Counted from the stretch's first letter, positions 34,170 to 42,306 are shown. The stretch is DNA of 64,000 nucleotides from Blastococcus sp. DSM 46786 (GCF_900109665.1 NZ_FOAO01000025.1:1-64000); one strand, 5' to 3'. The notes: generated from the sequence alone by a model not told the origin. Translations and numbers: made by a program.

Positions 34170-34960
34170 GCCTCCTGAGCCCGATCCACCTGCACGAGCC
34201 ATCGACCGTGGACGCGCGCAGAATCCCTTTGGTACCAAAGGCGGATCTTCTCGACACTGGAATCAAGAAGCATCCGAAAGATCCTTTTGCCGTCTGAGCC
34301 TGAGAAGTTCGCCCCAAAGCTGATCGAGGATCCCTGCTTCTCGAAATCCGCTGGGCGGGCCGTCGTAAAGGCGCGAACAAGAAGGTCCTTGGGCACTTCC
34401 ACTAGTTCATAGAGGTAGGCGCCAGGTCTGGCAAACGCTCGAAGTACGAGAATGCGGTCGTAGTCCCGCATGTGCTGAGGAAGACGTAGGCGCACCTCCC
34501 GGGCGCATTGGGCGGGGGTGTTGGACTCCCTGACCCAACGGGCCTCCATCAGCTTCTCAATCCGAATCATGTTCGGACTAATGCCTTTGGCGGCCTCGGT
34601 CTTTAGGGACCAACGCATGTCAGCTTCCCGAATGTCCCACGATTCGTCACCCGGAGAAGGGTTCATCTGGGCTGGCCGGCCCGAGGCGATCAGGCAGGTC
34701 TTGAAGAGATACTCAAACGATTTCTTGTTCAGGGGTTCTTCGTGCTGGGCATGATGAAGAGTGAGCAAGTTAGACATTGCCTCGATGAACGTAACGCTAG
34801 CCAGATCACTGCCGTCAGTATCCGAGACATCGACAGGTACGCGCATGGCCTCAGCCATCGACGCGAGGATGTTCAACTGCGTCTCAGTGAGGCCCGTCAG
34901 ATCGATGTCGCCCGCATTGGCGAATCGATCAGGTGCTGGGTCCCTGCTGTCCGGGCTCAT
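34145..34960 (-). CDS. Putative type II restriction endonuclease
   Basis: 271 residues from ATG at 34960. It follows the controller gene with a 4-bp overlap and is convergent with the methyltransferase, the position of an endonuclease. Residues 105-126 read DESWDIREADMRWSLKTEA, which could supply an active site of the PD-(D/E)xK type: Asp109 or Asp114, then Ser118-Leu-Lys120 with a shifted Glu122, as in Cfr10I-like variants. I do not recognise the family or specificity. The assignment rests mainly on context. Confidence 0.65.
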   Translation of the reverse strand: MSPDSRDPAPDRFANAGDIDLTGLTETQLNILASMAEAMRVPVDVSDTDGSDLASVTFIEAMSNLLTLHHAQHEEPLNKKSFEYLFKTCLIASGRPAQMNPSPGDESWDIREADMRWSLKTEAAKGISPNMIRIEKLMEARWVRESNTPAQCAREVRLRLPQHMRDYDRILVLRAFARPGAYLYELVEVPKDLLVRAFTTARPADFEKQGSSISFGANFSGSDGKRIFRMLLDSSVEKIRLWYQRDSARVHGRWLVQVDRAQEAQQNAIEA

Positions 34961-35232
34961 TCCGCAGGCCCCCGAGAGGCTTGTTCCCGTCGTGCGGTTG
35001 AGCTGTGAAAGAAGTCCGCTGGGTCGACCGCGAGGGCCTGGGCCAATACCCGTATATTGACTAAGGCGATGTTTCGACGACCCTGTTCGACGGATGAGAC
35101 GTATGTCGGGTCAAGATCAGCGGCGTTCGCCAACTCCATCTGTGACCATCCGCGAACCTTCCTCAGTTCCCGCAGGCGGGTGCCGAATTCGACTTGCCAC
35201 TGTTGCGCTTCCGGTGCTCTGGTCCACGACAT
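34957..35232 (-). CDS. XRE-family controller (C) protein of the R-M system
   Basis: 91 residues from ATG at 35232. It is a single helix-turn-helix protein: FGTRLRELRKVRGWSQMELANAADLDPTYVSSVEQGRRNIALVNIRVLAQAL, of which only short blocks are needed to see the C-protein pattern (TYVSSVEQGRRN in the recognition helix). C proteins delay expression of the endonuclease until the methyltransferase has protected the host. It overlaps the endonuclease start by 4 bp, giving a C-R operon, and is preceded by tandem C-boxes. Confidence 0.88.
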   Translation of the reverse strand: MSWTRAPEAQQWQVEFGTRLRELRKVRGWSQMELANAADLDPTYVSSVEQGRRNIALVNIRVLAQALAVDPADFFHSSTARREQASRGPAE

Positions 35233-35258
35233 GTTCTGATCGACGGTTCCAGTGACCG

Positions 35259-35284
35259 GACTTCAAGCCGAGGGACTATGAGTC
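35259..35284 (-). promoter_or_regulatory. Tandem C-boxes (OL and OR) for the controller protein
   Basis: Reading the minus strand, OL is GACTCATAGTC (35284-35274), then a 4-bp spacer, then OR GGCTTGAAGTC (35269-35259). OL matches GACT-N3-AGTC exactly; OR differs at one base. The same spacing is known from Esp1396I- and PvuII-type C-box operators. OR ends 26 bp before the controller ATG, so dimers at OL would activate and at OR repress C-R transcription. Confidence 0.85.
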
Positions 35285-35463
35285 AAGTTCCGCTACGCTC
35301 TCTGCGGCTCCACCGGTTAGACCGGGGCCGGCGCGGCGGCGGTGGCGGGGGCGGAGGCCCGGAGTGCCTGGTGCGAGGCCTGGCAGCTCGCCACCATGGT
35401 CTGCTGAGCTCGACCGAGGCATTGGCTGTCTGCCAGTAGTCGTCTCAGATGCGAAACACGCAC

Positions 35464-35500
35464 GACTGTCACCCGTGCTCCGAGACCGGGGGCGACAGTC
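35464..35500 (-). terminator. Hairpin after the AIPR gene
   Basis: GACTGTCACCC and GGGCGACAGTC pair at 10 of 11 positions around a 15-nt loop, starting 10 bp beyond the AIPR stop. It likely insulates the C-R promoter from AIPR transcription. Confidence 0.55.
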
Positions 35501-35509
35501 GCTAAACCT

Positions 35510-37297
35510 TTAGCTGTGCGTGACTTGCTTCGAGAACGAGGAGTATATCGGCTGATTGATAGTCGCTGTCGCCACTAGGACGGCCCGGAAATTGTTGATG
35601 GCGCTGTCGACTGCAACCCTGTTGCGCAACGCTCCTGGGACTATCAAAGGCGCGCTCAGCTGGGTGGGGGCTAGAGCGAGGACCGCCTGTAGCACCGGCT
35701 GCCATTCGGCGATTGCTTCCGCGACGGACAAGCGCTTCTTGAAGCTCACGGAGTAGCGGTCTGGGATGGCGACTCCAAGAACTGTCTCGCAGACTGCTCC
35801 CACCGCTGCTACCGCCAGAAAGGTCGACCCACGAAGCCCGAACCAAGCGGCAAGGTCCTTATCGCTCTGTGTTTGAGAGCCGATGGGCTTGGCGCCCAAG
35901 GCCAACTTTTGTTGCTCCACGGCCCGCAGGAGGCTGTAGGCGAATAGGATGTGCTTAGCAGTCGTTCGTTCGGGGAAGACCTCGCTGTAGATGGAATCTG
36001 TTTCCCAGATCTGCCCCTTTGCGTGGTACGCGACATCGGGACGACCGTGGAAGGCGGCTAGCGCCTGCGCCGCCACAGTTGCGGAAAGCTGATTCTCCCC
36101 AGGGCGACGGATCACATCCTCTGCGCCGCCTCTGCGTCCGCCGTTGTAGCCCACTACCCCGAGGCTTGTGAATTCGCTAACAAGGCGGGCTTGGACGCGG
36201 TCGTTGCTACGGAAGTCGGATGCCTGGGTGGGATTCTGCCTGTTGTTGTAGCGAATAATCTCCTGGACGGTGGTCGGATCGTCACACTTGATGAATCGGG
36301 CAAGTAGGCGACCGTTCGCCACCGCACTGGCGGGAACTGAGCCGATTGCCCCGGTGGTCTGGGCGCCATTGACAATTGCTAGCCCCCGTACGGTGAGTGT
36401 TGTCCCATCCTCGCTTGGGTCCACGGAGTGCACAAGTGCCGTGATGCCGTTGTTGTAGGCCCAGAACTGCTTGGGCTCTTCCTTCGCGGTTTGCTGGATA
36501 CCGTTGTTGATGTTCGTCTGCGAACGCTGAGAGCCTAGATATCCCCTAATGTTGGCTGAGAACAGGCGCTCCTTGTACACCGAGTACTGGTGATGAAGCC
36601 AAGATGCTGGGATGCTGGTGCAAACGGCAGTCCAATCTTCTCCTTCTTCTCCGAACGATCCAGAGACGGGAATCTCAAAGCTGTCGGTGACGAGAATCGG
36701 GGTGCGGGAACCTTCGTATCGGTCCGTCAGGGTTTGTTCACCGACCTCCCTAGCGACGATGTTGACGTCGTCAGTGTCGTATCGGCTCTTAGTGAGTCGG
36801 TATGCAGCCTTTGCGACAGCATCAAGTTCCGCCGCAATCGTGGATGACTCGGGGAGGTTGTGGACGAACCAAATCTCAACTTCTTTGATGGCCCCGTCGG
36901 TGAAGGCCTCGTGGACTTCCTTCCAGGCGCTCCTGAGCCTCGCTGGTACATCTTCTGCGGTCTCGGCACCAAGGAGCCAATTGACGGCCTGGTGAAGGCT
37001 GCTCGCCTTACTCTCCGGCGCATGCGGCTTTGCCACGGTCGCTTCATAGCCCTGAGCGATGACCATGCTGCCCGCATCCCGGTCGACATAGACGAGGTCG
37101 CACGACTTATCGTCGGGGCCATCGGTGAGCGCTGTGGCGGCGACCGAGGCGATGTCTTCCAAGTCTCGGCTCAACTGCAACGCGAAAAGAGTCCGCTTCG
37201 CCGCCTTGAACTGGTCAAGGTCGACGCGTTCCACGAGTGCTGCTTCAAGTGCTTCGGACAAGGCGATCGACGTCCCTCGGTTCCCGGAATGTCCCAA
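35510..37297 (-). CDS. AIPR family abortive-infection protein
   Basis: 595 residues from TTG at 37297. A stop lies three codons upstream, so this TTG or the GTG at about 37240 must be used. The central part shows the AIPR-family core: FSANIRGYLG, NINNGIQQT, FWAYNNGITALV and IVNGAQTTGAI (about residues 255-350), followed by a mostly helical C-terminal region. AIPR proteins were named for phage-induced abortive infection and are found next to restriction-modification systems. Being the outermost gene next to the right att repeat, on the same strand as the C-R operon, suggests a second defence layer. Confidence 0.85.
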   Translation of the reverse strand: MGHSGNRGTSIALSEALEAALVERVDLDQFKAAKRTLFALQLSRDLEDIASVAATALTDGPDDKSCDLVYVDRDAGSMVIAQGYEATVAKPHAPESKASSLHQAVNWLLGAETAEDVPARLRSAWKEVHEAFTDGAIKEVEIWFVHNLPESSTIAAELDAVAKAAYRLTKSRYDTDDVNIVAREVGEQTLTDRYEGSRTPILVTDSFEIPVSGSFGEEGEDWTAVCTSIPASWLHHQYSVYKERLFSANIRGYLGSQRSQTNINNGIQQTAKEEPKQFWAYNNGITALVHSVDPSEDGTTLTVRGLAIVNGAQTTGAIGSVPASAVANGRLLARFIKCDDPTTVQEIIRYNNRQNPTQASDFRSNDRVQARLVSEFTSLGVVGYNGGRRGGAEDVIRRPGENQLSATVAAQALAAFHGRPDVAYHAKGQIWETDSIYSEVFPERTTAKHILFAYSLLRAVEQQKLALGAKPIGSQTQSDKDLAAWFGLRGSTFLAVAAVGAVCETVLGVAIPDRYSVSFKKRLSVAEAIAEWQPVLQAVLALAPTQLSAPLIVPGALRNRVAVDSAINNFRAVLVATATINQPIYSSFSKQVTHS

Positions 37298-37380
37298 CTT
37301 GGGCCGTCAGTGCGGCGGCATCAAGCTCTCGATACACTCTCTACCTCGATGAAGCCAGCAAGGTAGTGAGTGCGGTTGCA

Positions 37381-37400
37381 GGTGGGGCGGGTGGGGCTCG
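37381..37400. repeat. Right attachment repeat (att), tRNA 3' end
   Basis: Identical 20-mer to 29667-29686. It covers the 3' acceptor strand and T-arm of the tRNA gene (minus strand), the classical tyrosine-integrase target. Confidence 0.85.
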
Positions 37401-37456
37401 AACCCACGACCCAGGGATTATGAGTCCCATGCTCTGACCGGCTGAGCTACCGCCCC
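37383..37456 (-). tRNA. tRNA with CAT anticodon (Met or Ile2)
   Basis: Reading the minus strand: acceptor GGGGCGG pairs with CCGCCCC, D-arm GCTC/GAGC, anticodon loop CTCATAA giving CAT, and T-loop GGTTCGAGCC. No CCA is encoded. The anticodon stem's first pair is T-T. CAT can belong to elongator Met or to lysidine-modified Ile2; initiator features are not seen. The element is inserted at its 3' end. Confidence 0.88.
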
Positions 37457-37620
37457 GGACCTACCAGCCTGCCAGAAGCCTCCGCGGAACCCGCCTCGCG
37501 GCTCGGTGTTCGAGTGGCGGACCAAGAAGGTTCGTTACCACCCTGTGACATATCCAGGTTTCGCTTGTACCGTCTCTCGCGGCCCACCCGATCCCGCTCC
37601 CGAACCCGGGGGCTCGGGCG

Positions 37621-37775
37621 GGCCCCGCCGAACTCTGCGGTCTGACCGCCGCGGGGACCGGGGACCCAAGTTTCTGGGGTGAATCCCGCCTGCGCCTCCA
37701 CGGGCAGGCAGGTAGGGCACGTTCCGGCCCGAACCCGTCAGCTGACCTGGTAGGCGGACCGAGGAACGGAGACAG
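37621..37775 (+). promoter_or_regulatory. ydaO/yuaA c-di-AMP riboswitch
   Basis: The leader of the M23 peptidase gene carries the conserved blocks of this class: GCGGGGACCGGGGACCCA, then GGGGTGAATCCCGCC, then GCAGGTAGGGCACGTTCC, and GGCCCGAACCCGTCAGCTG with ACCTGGTAGGCGG and a final GAGGAAC that pairs with GTTCC. In actinobacteria this riboswitch precedes cell-wall hydrolase genes, and c-di-AMP normally turns expression off. It ends just before the ribosome binding region. Confidence 0.9.
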
Positions 37776-37780
37776 TCGCC

Positions 37781-38995
37781 TTGGCGACCACGCACCACCT
37801 GAAGGGCCTCCTGCGGCGCCCACGCCGCGCCGCCGGCCGGGCGACCATCGCCCTCACCGCACTGCTGTCGCTGTCCCTGCTCGGCACGCCGGTCTCGTCG
37901 GCGGCACCGAGCGCAGCGCAGAGCGAGCACGACCGCGTCGCCGCCGAGGTCCAGAGCATCGAGCAGCGGGTCCGCGAGGCCGAGGAGCTGCTGCAGCAGA
38001 TGACGCTGCGGGCCGAGGAGGCCAGCGGCGCCGTGCTGGCCGCGCAGGCCGAGCTCGACCGTGCCCGGCAGCACGCCGACGCGATCGCCGCCGAGCTCGC
38101 CGCCGTCCGGGAGGCCGTCGGACGCACCCAGGACGACGTCGCCACCCTGGGCCGGGAGGCCTACATGGGCAGCGACGAGGCGTTCACCGAGATCGAGATG
38201 GTGCTGCACGCCGAAGGCCCGGGGGAGCTGCTGCAGCAGGCGGCGACGCTGGACCTGCTCGGGGAGGACCGCGCCCGGGTGCTCGAGGAGCTGCGGGTCG
38301 TCGAGGCGCGCGAGGCGCGGCTCGACCGCGAGGCCAAGGCGGCCGTCGCCGAGCGCGACGCCGCCGCGCGCAAGGCCGAGGAGGCCCAGACGGAGGCCGA
38401 CAGCCTCCTCGTCGAGGCGCAGGCCGAGTTCGACGCCCTGACGGCGGAGAAGGCGAGCCTCGACCAGCAGCTGCGCGACGCCGAGATCCGGCTGCTCGAG
38501 GTGAAGGGCGCCGAGGACGCCGCCCGCGCGTACGACGAGGCGCAGGCGGCCGAGCAGGCGCTCATGACGGTGGCCGCCGCCCCGGGTGGCAGCGGCGCTG
38601 CGTTGACCCAGGGCCGGGTCACCTCCTGCTACGGCGCGCGCTGGGGCACGATGCACCTCGGTGTGGACATCGCCGCGCCGATCGGCACCCCGATCTACAC
38701 CCCCGAGCCGGGCGTCGTGCTGCAGGCCGGTCCGGCCAGCGGCTTCGGGCTCGCCGTCGCGATCCAGCACCCCGACGGGATCATCACCGTCTACGGCCAC
38801 GTGAACCAGTTCTTCGTGTCGCCGGGCCAGGTGGTCAGCGGCGGGCAGCAGATCGCCGAGGTCGGCAACCGCGGCCAGTCCACCGGGCCGCACCTCCACT
38901 TCGAGACGCACCGGGGCGGCCTCTACGCCGACCGGGCCAACCCGGTCTCGTGGCTGGCCCAGCGCGGCATCTCCCTGGGCGGCAGCTGCAGCTGA
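37781..38995 (+). CDS. Secreted M23 peptidase with coiled coil (cell-wall hydrolase)
   Basis: 404 residues from TTG at 37781, with GGAACGGAGA upstream. Residues 1-45 are a signal peptide (LTALLSLSLLGTPVSSAAPS). Residues 48-265 form a long Glu/Ala-rich coiled coil. The C-terminal LytM/M23 domain has MHLGVDIAAPIGTPI (His and Asp zinc ligands), VYGHVNQ and GPHLHFET (HxH). It should cut peptidoglycan cross-bridges outside the cell, as EnvC/NlpD-like proteins do in division or growth. The upstream ydaO riboswitch ties it to c-di-AMP. Confidence 0.93.
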   Translation: MATTHHLKGLLRRPRRAAGRATIALTALLSLSLLGTPVSSAAPSAAQSEHDRVAAEVQSIEQRVREAEELLQQMTLRAEEASGAVLAAQAELDRARQHADAIAAELAAVREAVGRTQDDVATLGREAYMGSDEAFTEIEMVLHAEGPGELLQQAATLDLLGEDRARVLEELRVVEAREARLDREAKAAVAERDAAARKAEEAQTEADSLLVEAQAEFDALTAEKASLDQQLRDAEIRLLEVKGAEDAARAYDEAQAAEQALMTVAAAPGGSGAALTQGRVTSCYGARWGTMHLGVDIAAPIGTPIYTPEPGVVLQAGPASGFGLAVAIQHPDGIITVYGHVNQFFVSPGQVVSGGQQIAEVGNRGQSTGPHLHFETHRGGLYADRANPVSWLAQRGISLGGSCS

Positions 38996-39030
38996 CCGGT
39001 GCGGCGCGTCGCCTCGGGCAGTATCGGGGC

Positions 39031-39699
39031 GTGCGGACGGCGGTGGACAGGGTCTGGCTGCGGGCAACGGTGCTCGGCGCCCTGCTGCTCGGTGGCGGGG
39101 TCGCGGCGCTGACGCTGGACCTGCCGTCGGGGGACCACCTGCGGGCGGTCGTGGACGGGGCCGGGGCCGTCGCCTGGCCCCTGCTGGTGGGCGCGGTGGC
39201 GCTCGTGCTGCTGGCGCCGGTGCCGCGGTCGGTGGTCTCGGCCCTCGTCGGCGCGGTGCTCGGCTTCGCCGCGGGGCTCGCCGTGGCCTTCGCCGGCGGG
39301 ATGCTCGCTGCCGTCGTCGCCTTCGGGCTCGCCCGCGCGCTGGGGCGGCCGGCCGTCGCCCGGCTGGTCGGGTCGCGCCTGGACCGGCTGGCCGGCGGCC
39401 GCACCTTCGTCGCGGTGCTCGTGAGCCGGCTGGTGCCGGTCGTGCCCTTCGTCGCCGTCAACTACGGGGCCGGCCTCGCGGGCGTGCGGCCGGCGCCCTT
39501 CGCCGCAGCCACGGCCGTGGGGCTGGTCCCCAGCACGCTGGTGCAGGTGGGTCTGGGCGCCTCGGCCGGCGTGCTGTTCGCCCACCTGGACGCCTCCGTC
39601 GTCGTCCCGGGCCTGGTGGCGGGCCTCGCCGTGCTCGCCGTCGGCATGGCGTGGTGGTACCGGGGCCGGACGGCGCGGCTGGCCCGCGGGGGTGTCTAG
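39031..39699 (+). CDS. TVP38/TMEM64 family membrane protein (VTT domain)
   Basis: 222 residues from GTG at 39031. Six hydrophobic segments surround the VTT/SNARE-associated core: VPRSVVSALVGAVLGFAAGL, then AFGLARALGRPAVARLVG, and SRLVPVVPFVAVNYGAGLAGV. Members are DedA-superfamily membrane proteins thought to act in lipid or ion transport. The gene follows the M23 peptidase by 35 bp. Precise role unknown. Confidence 0.88.
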   Translation: MRTAVDRVWLRATVLGALLLGGGVAALTLDLPSGDHLRAVVDGAGAVAWPLLVGAVALVLLAPVPRSVVSALVGAVLGFAAGLAVAFAGGMLAAVVAFGLARALGRPAVARLVGSRLDRLAGGRTFVAVLVSRLVPVVPFVAVNYGAGLAGVRPAPFAAATAVGLVPSTLVQVGLGASAGVLFAHLDASVVVPGLVAGLAVLAVGMAWWYRGRTARLARGGV

Positions 39700-39706
39700 C
39701 CCATGC

Positions 39707-40582
39707 CTAGCCCCGGCCGAACAGCCGGCCGAGCACGCCGCCGGCCCCACCGACGGTGCGGGCGGCCAGCTGCAGGATCGGCCCGCCCGGGATGCCCGGT
39801 ACCTGCTGCACGATCGGCGCCAGCTGCAGCAGGCCCGGCACGTCGTGGACCTTCAGCTTGCGGCGCGCTGCCGCGGGGACGGGGTTGACCCGCCCCGACG
39901 CGGCGTCGAGCAGCAGGTCGGCGGCGGCCTCGACGGCCGGCCCCTCGACGACCCCGGCGGGGACCCGGCGCACCTGCCAGCCGCTCGCGTCGGAGGTGAA
40001 CCCCCAGCCGCCGTCGGGGGTGACCAGGCTGACCCGCCCGGAGATGCCGCTCGAGGCCGCCAGCGCACCCGTGACGTCGGTCAGCGCGGCCACTCCGGAC
40101 TGCAGCACGGCGGCGGGTGGGGGTTCCGCCCCGCAGGAGACCAGGTCCAGGCCGTGGACGGCGAGCTCGTACGCCTGGCCCAGGACGACGCTGAGCAGCG
40201 GCACCCGGCCGACGACGGAGACCGCCGGCGCGGTGTCGAGCTCCACGGGCTCGTCGGCCAGGTAGCGGGCGGTCGCCTCGCGGTTGCGGCGCAGCCCGGC
40301 CAGCACCTCCTCGCGGGAGGTGTCGCGGTGGGCGGCGACGACGCGGGCGTTCACCGCATCCGGGTCCGGCGGCGTCCCGGTCGCGCCGGTGCGCGCCGAG
40401 GCGATGAGGTCGTGCAGGGCCGCGTGGTCGTCCCAGCAGCCCAGGTGCACGCAGATCTCGTGCGCCCGCCATCCCGGCAGCCGCGAGGAGCGGTCGAGGT
40501 CCACGGACTCCGCCTGCGCCAGGAACGCGTCCCACGCCTCCAGCACCATCCCGGCGACGGCGTCCCGTCCCGCCTCGGCCAT
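39707..40582 (-). CDS. Maleylpyruvate isomerase family mycothiol-dependent enzyme
   Basis: 291 residues from ATG at 40582 (an upstream GTG is possible). Residues about 10-165 look like the DinB/MDMPI fold with SSRLPGWRAHEICVHLGCWDDHAAL and the later VLGQAYELAVHGLDL, where spaced His residues bind a metal. The C-terminal part resembles an SCP2-like domain. Such enzymes use mycothiol as cofactor for isomerisation or detoxification in actinobacteria. It is convergent with the VTT-protein gene, with stops 8 bp apart. Substrate unknown. Confidence 0.8.
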   Translation of the reverse strand: MAEAGRDAVAGMVLEAWDAFLAQAESVDLDRSSRLPGWRAHEICVHLGCWDDHAALHDLIASARTGATGTPPDPDAVNARVVAAHRDTSREEVLAGLRRNREATARYLADEPVELDTAPAVSVVGRVPLLSVVLGQAYELAVHGLDLVSCGAEPPPAAVLQSGVAALTDVTGALAASSGISGRVSLVTPDGGWGFTSDASGWQVRRVPAGVVEGPAVEAAADLLLDAASGRVNPVPAAARRKLKVHDVPGLLQLAPIVQQVPGIPGGPILQLAARTVGGAGGVLGRLFGRG

Positions 40583-40715
40583 CCCCTGGTGTGCACCCAC
40601 GCGGGTGGCCCTACCCGGAGGCCCGGCGGGGCAGGCATCACCTCGCGTGGCACCGGTAACCCGCAGGGGTGAGCACGGCGTCAAGCAGCGGCCGGGCGGG
40701 ACCGATCGCCACCCT

Positions 40716-41861
40716 GTGAGTGACGCATCGGCGCATGACCGCCGAGCCGGGAGCTCTCCGGCCTCCGGAGCGCGGCCGCGGTCGGCCGCGACCGCGGCGC
40801 TGACCCGCGTGCGGTCCGGGCTGTACCGGCCGCTGGCCGGCGACGACGCCCGCGTCGCCTTCTGGATCCGGCACGTGCGGATCGGCGTGCTGGTCACCGA
40901 GCTGTCGGCGCTCGCCGTCGCCGCATACGCGCTGCTGACCGACGGTCCCGTCGCCGCCCGCCTCGGCCTCGTCGGCCTGGCCGCCGGCATCGCCGTGGCC
41001 GTCCCCGCGACGCTGCTGCTCCCGCTGCGCGCCATGATGCGCGACTGGCGCGGCCCCACCCTCTTCTACGGCTGGACGCTCGCGACCATCGTCGTGGTCG
41101 TCGTCGCCACGCGCCTGGACGGCGGCGCCGCCAGCCCCCTGGACGCGCTGCTCTTCCTCACCCTGACCTACACGGCGGTCGCGTACTCGCCGGCCGGGGT
41201 GGTCGCCATGGGCAGCGTCATGACGGCGGCGTACCTGTTCTGCATCGAACTGCCGGGGCTCACCACCAACGGCATGTTCTTCCTGGCCGTCATGGGGGTG
41301 TTCACGATCGTCTGCGCGATGGCGTCGGCCAACTCCTGGGCCGCCTACGACCGGCAGATGCTCCTGATCCGCACGCAGGAGGTGCTGGCCTCCACCGATC
41401 CGCTCACCGGCATCCCGAACCGGCGGCTGTTCCTCGAGCGGGTCTCCCGCGCGGTGGAGGCCGCAGCGTGGGGTCACCAGTCGGTGGTCTGCCTCGTCGA
41501 TCTCGACGGCTTCAAGGCCGTCAACGACGCCGACGGCCACGCGGCCGGGGACGCGCTGCTCACCGCGGTCGGGGCGGCCCTGGGCGGTGCCGTCCGCGAG
41601 ACCGATACCGTGGCGCGGCTCGGCGGCGACGAGTTCGCCGTGCTGGCCGACGTGACCGCCGGGTACTCGGCCGCGCTGCTGGCCGACCGGTTGCGCTCCG
41701 CCGTCGCGGTCACCGGGGCGCGCTTCGGCGTCACCGCCAGCGTGGGCCTGGCCGAGGTCGAGACCGGCGACGACGTCGAGGACCTGATGCACCGGGCCGA
41801 CGTCTCGATGTACCGGGCGAAGAGCACCGGCGGCGACCGGGTGGGCGTGCTCGACTCCTGA
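40716..41861 (+). CDS. Membrane-bound GGDEF diguanylate cyclase
   Basis: 381 residues from GTG at 40716. Six membrane segments span residues about 50-205, followed by a GGDEF domain: STDPLTGIPNRRLFLERV, DLDGFKAVNDADGHAAGD and RLGGDEFAVL with an intact GGDEF motif. It should make cyclic di-GMP from two GTP in response to a membrane signal. An I-site RxxD is not clear ahead of GGDEF (AVRETDTV precedes it). No EAL domain is fused. Confidence 0.92.
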   Translation: MSDASAHDRRAGSSPASGARPRSAATAALTRVRSGLYRPLAGDDARVAFWIRHVRIGVLVTELSALAVAAYALLTDGPVAARLGLVGLAAGIAVAVPATLLLPLRAMMRDWRGPTLFYGWTLATIVVVVVATRLDGGAASPLDALLFLTLTYTAVAYSPAGVVAMGSVMTAAYLFCIELPGLTTNGMFFLAVMGVFTIVCAMASANSWAAYDRQMLLIRTQEVLASTDPLTGIPNRRLFLERVSRAVEAAAWGHQSVVCLVDLDGFKAVNDADGHAAGDALLTAVGAALGGAVRETDTVARLGGDEFAVLADVTAGYSAALLADRLRSAVAVTGARFGVTASVGLAEVETGDDVEDLMHRADVSMYRAKSTGGDRVGVLDS

Positions 41862-42306
41862 CCCCAAGCTGTCGACACCGCGTGGCCCGTGGATCACGCA
41901 GCGTGAACCGCCTGTCGGCCGGACGTGCTGGTCGTGCGCTGCGACGGGAGCCGTCGGGCTCCGCAGCGCGACTACTCAGCGTGACCGACCGTCCCCGCGG
42001 CTCGGCCGGTTCCGGATCGATCCCGACCGGCGCGGCGCCCGCTGAGCGTGCGCACCTGTGAATACGCTGACACCGCTGGACGTGGTCGGTAACAGATGGT
42101 ATTGGCCGCTGACCAGCAACAAGGCGCTGCGCGCGTGCTCGGTCGCCACATTCGCCCCAGGAGTCGCAGCCGGGCTGGCGCGATGGGGTCACCATCGTGC
42201 AAACTTGTCGCGGGAGCCCTGCTCCGCCACTGCCGATGACGGCGCGTCACCGAATCGATGGGTCCGTAGGGGAAGACGAGACCGATCGAGTCGATGGAGG
42301 TGCCCG
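41862..42306. other. Intergenic region, no gene seen
   Basis: The 445 bp between the GGDEF gene and DUF3145 gene hold no convincing ORF, RNA gene or strong repeat. The DUF3145 promoter should lie in its right half, but no reliable boxes could be assigned. Confidence 0.4.

Larger units (their letters stand above)
29667..37400. mobile_element. tRNA-integrated defence element (about 7.7 kb)
   Basis: A perfect 20-bp repeat bounds the segment, and the right copy is the 3' end of a tRNA gene. Inside are a tyrosine integrase, a replication-like winged-helix protein, a serine recombinase, a C5-MTase / controller / endonuclease restriction-modification set and an AIPR gene. GC is visibly lower than in the flanks (many AT-rich codons, several non-biased third positions). 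No conjugation, terminase, capsid or portal gene is present. The element could be a satellite-like or mobilisable genomic island. That it is still mobile is inference. Confidence 0.85.

Noticed and set aside
29667..37400. Prophage remnant
   Set aside because: No capsid, portal, terminase, tail or lysis gene is present; only int and a replication-like protein are phage-like.
29667..37400. Actinomycete integrative conjugative element (AICE)
   Set aside because: No FtsK-like Tra, Spd or Kor genes were found in the element.
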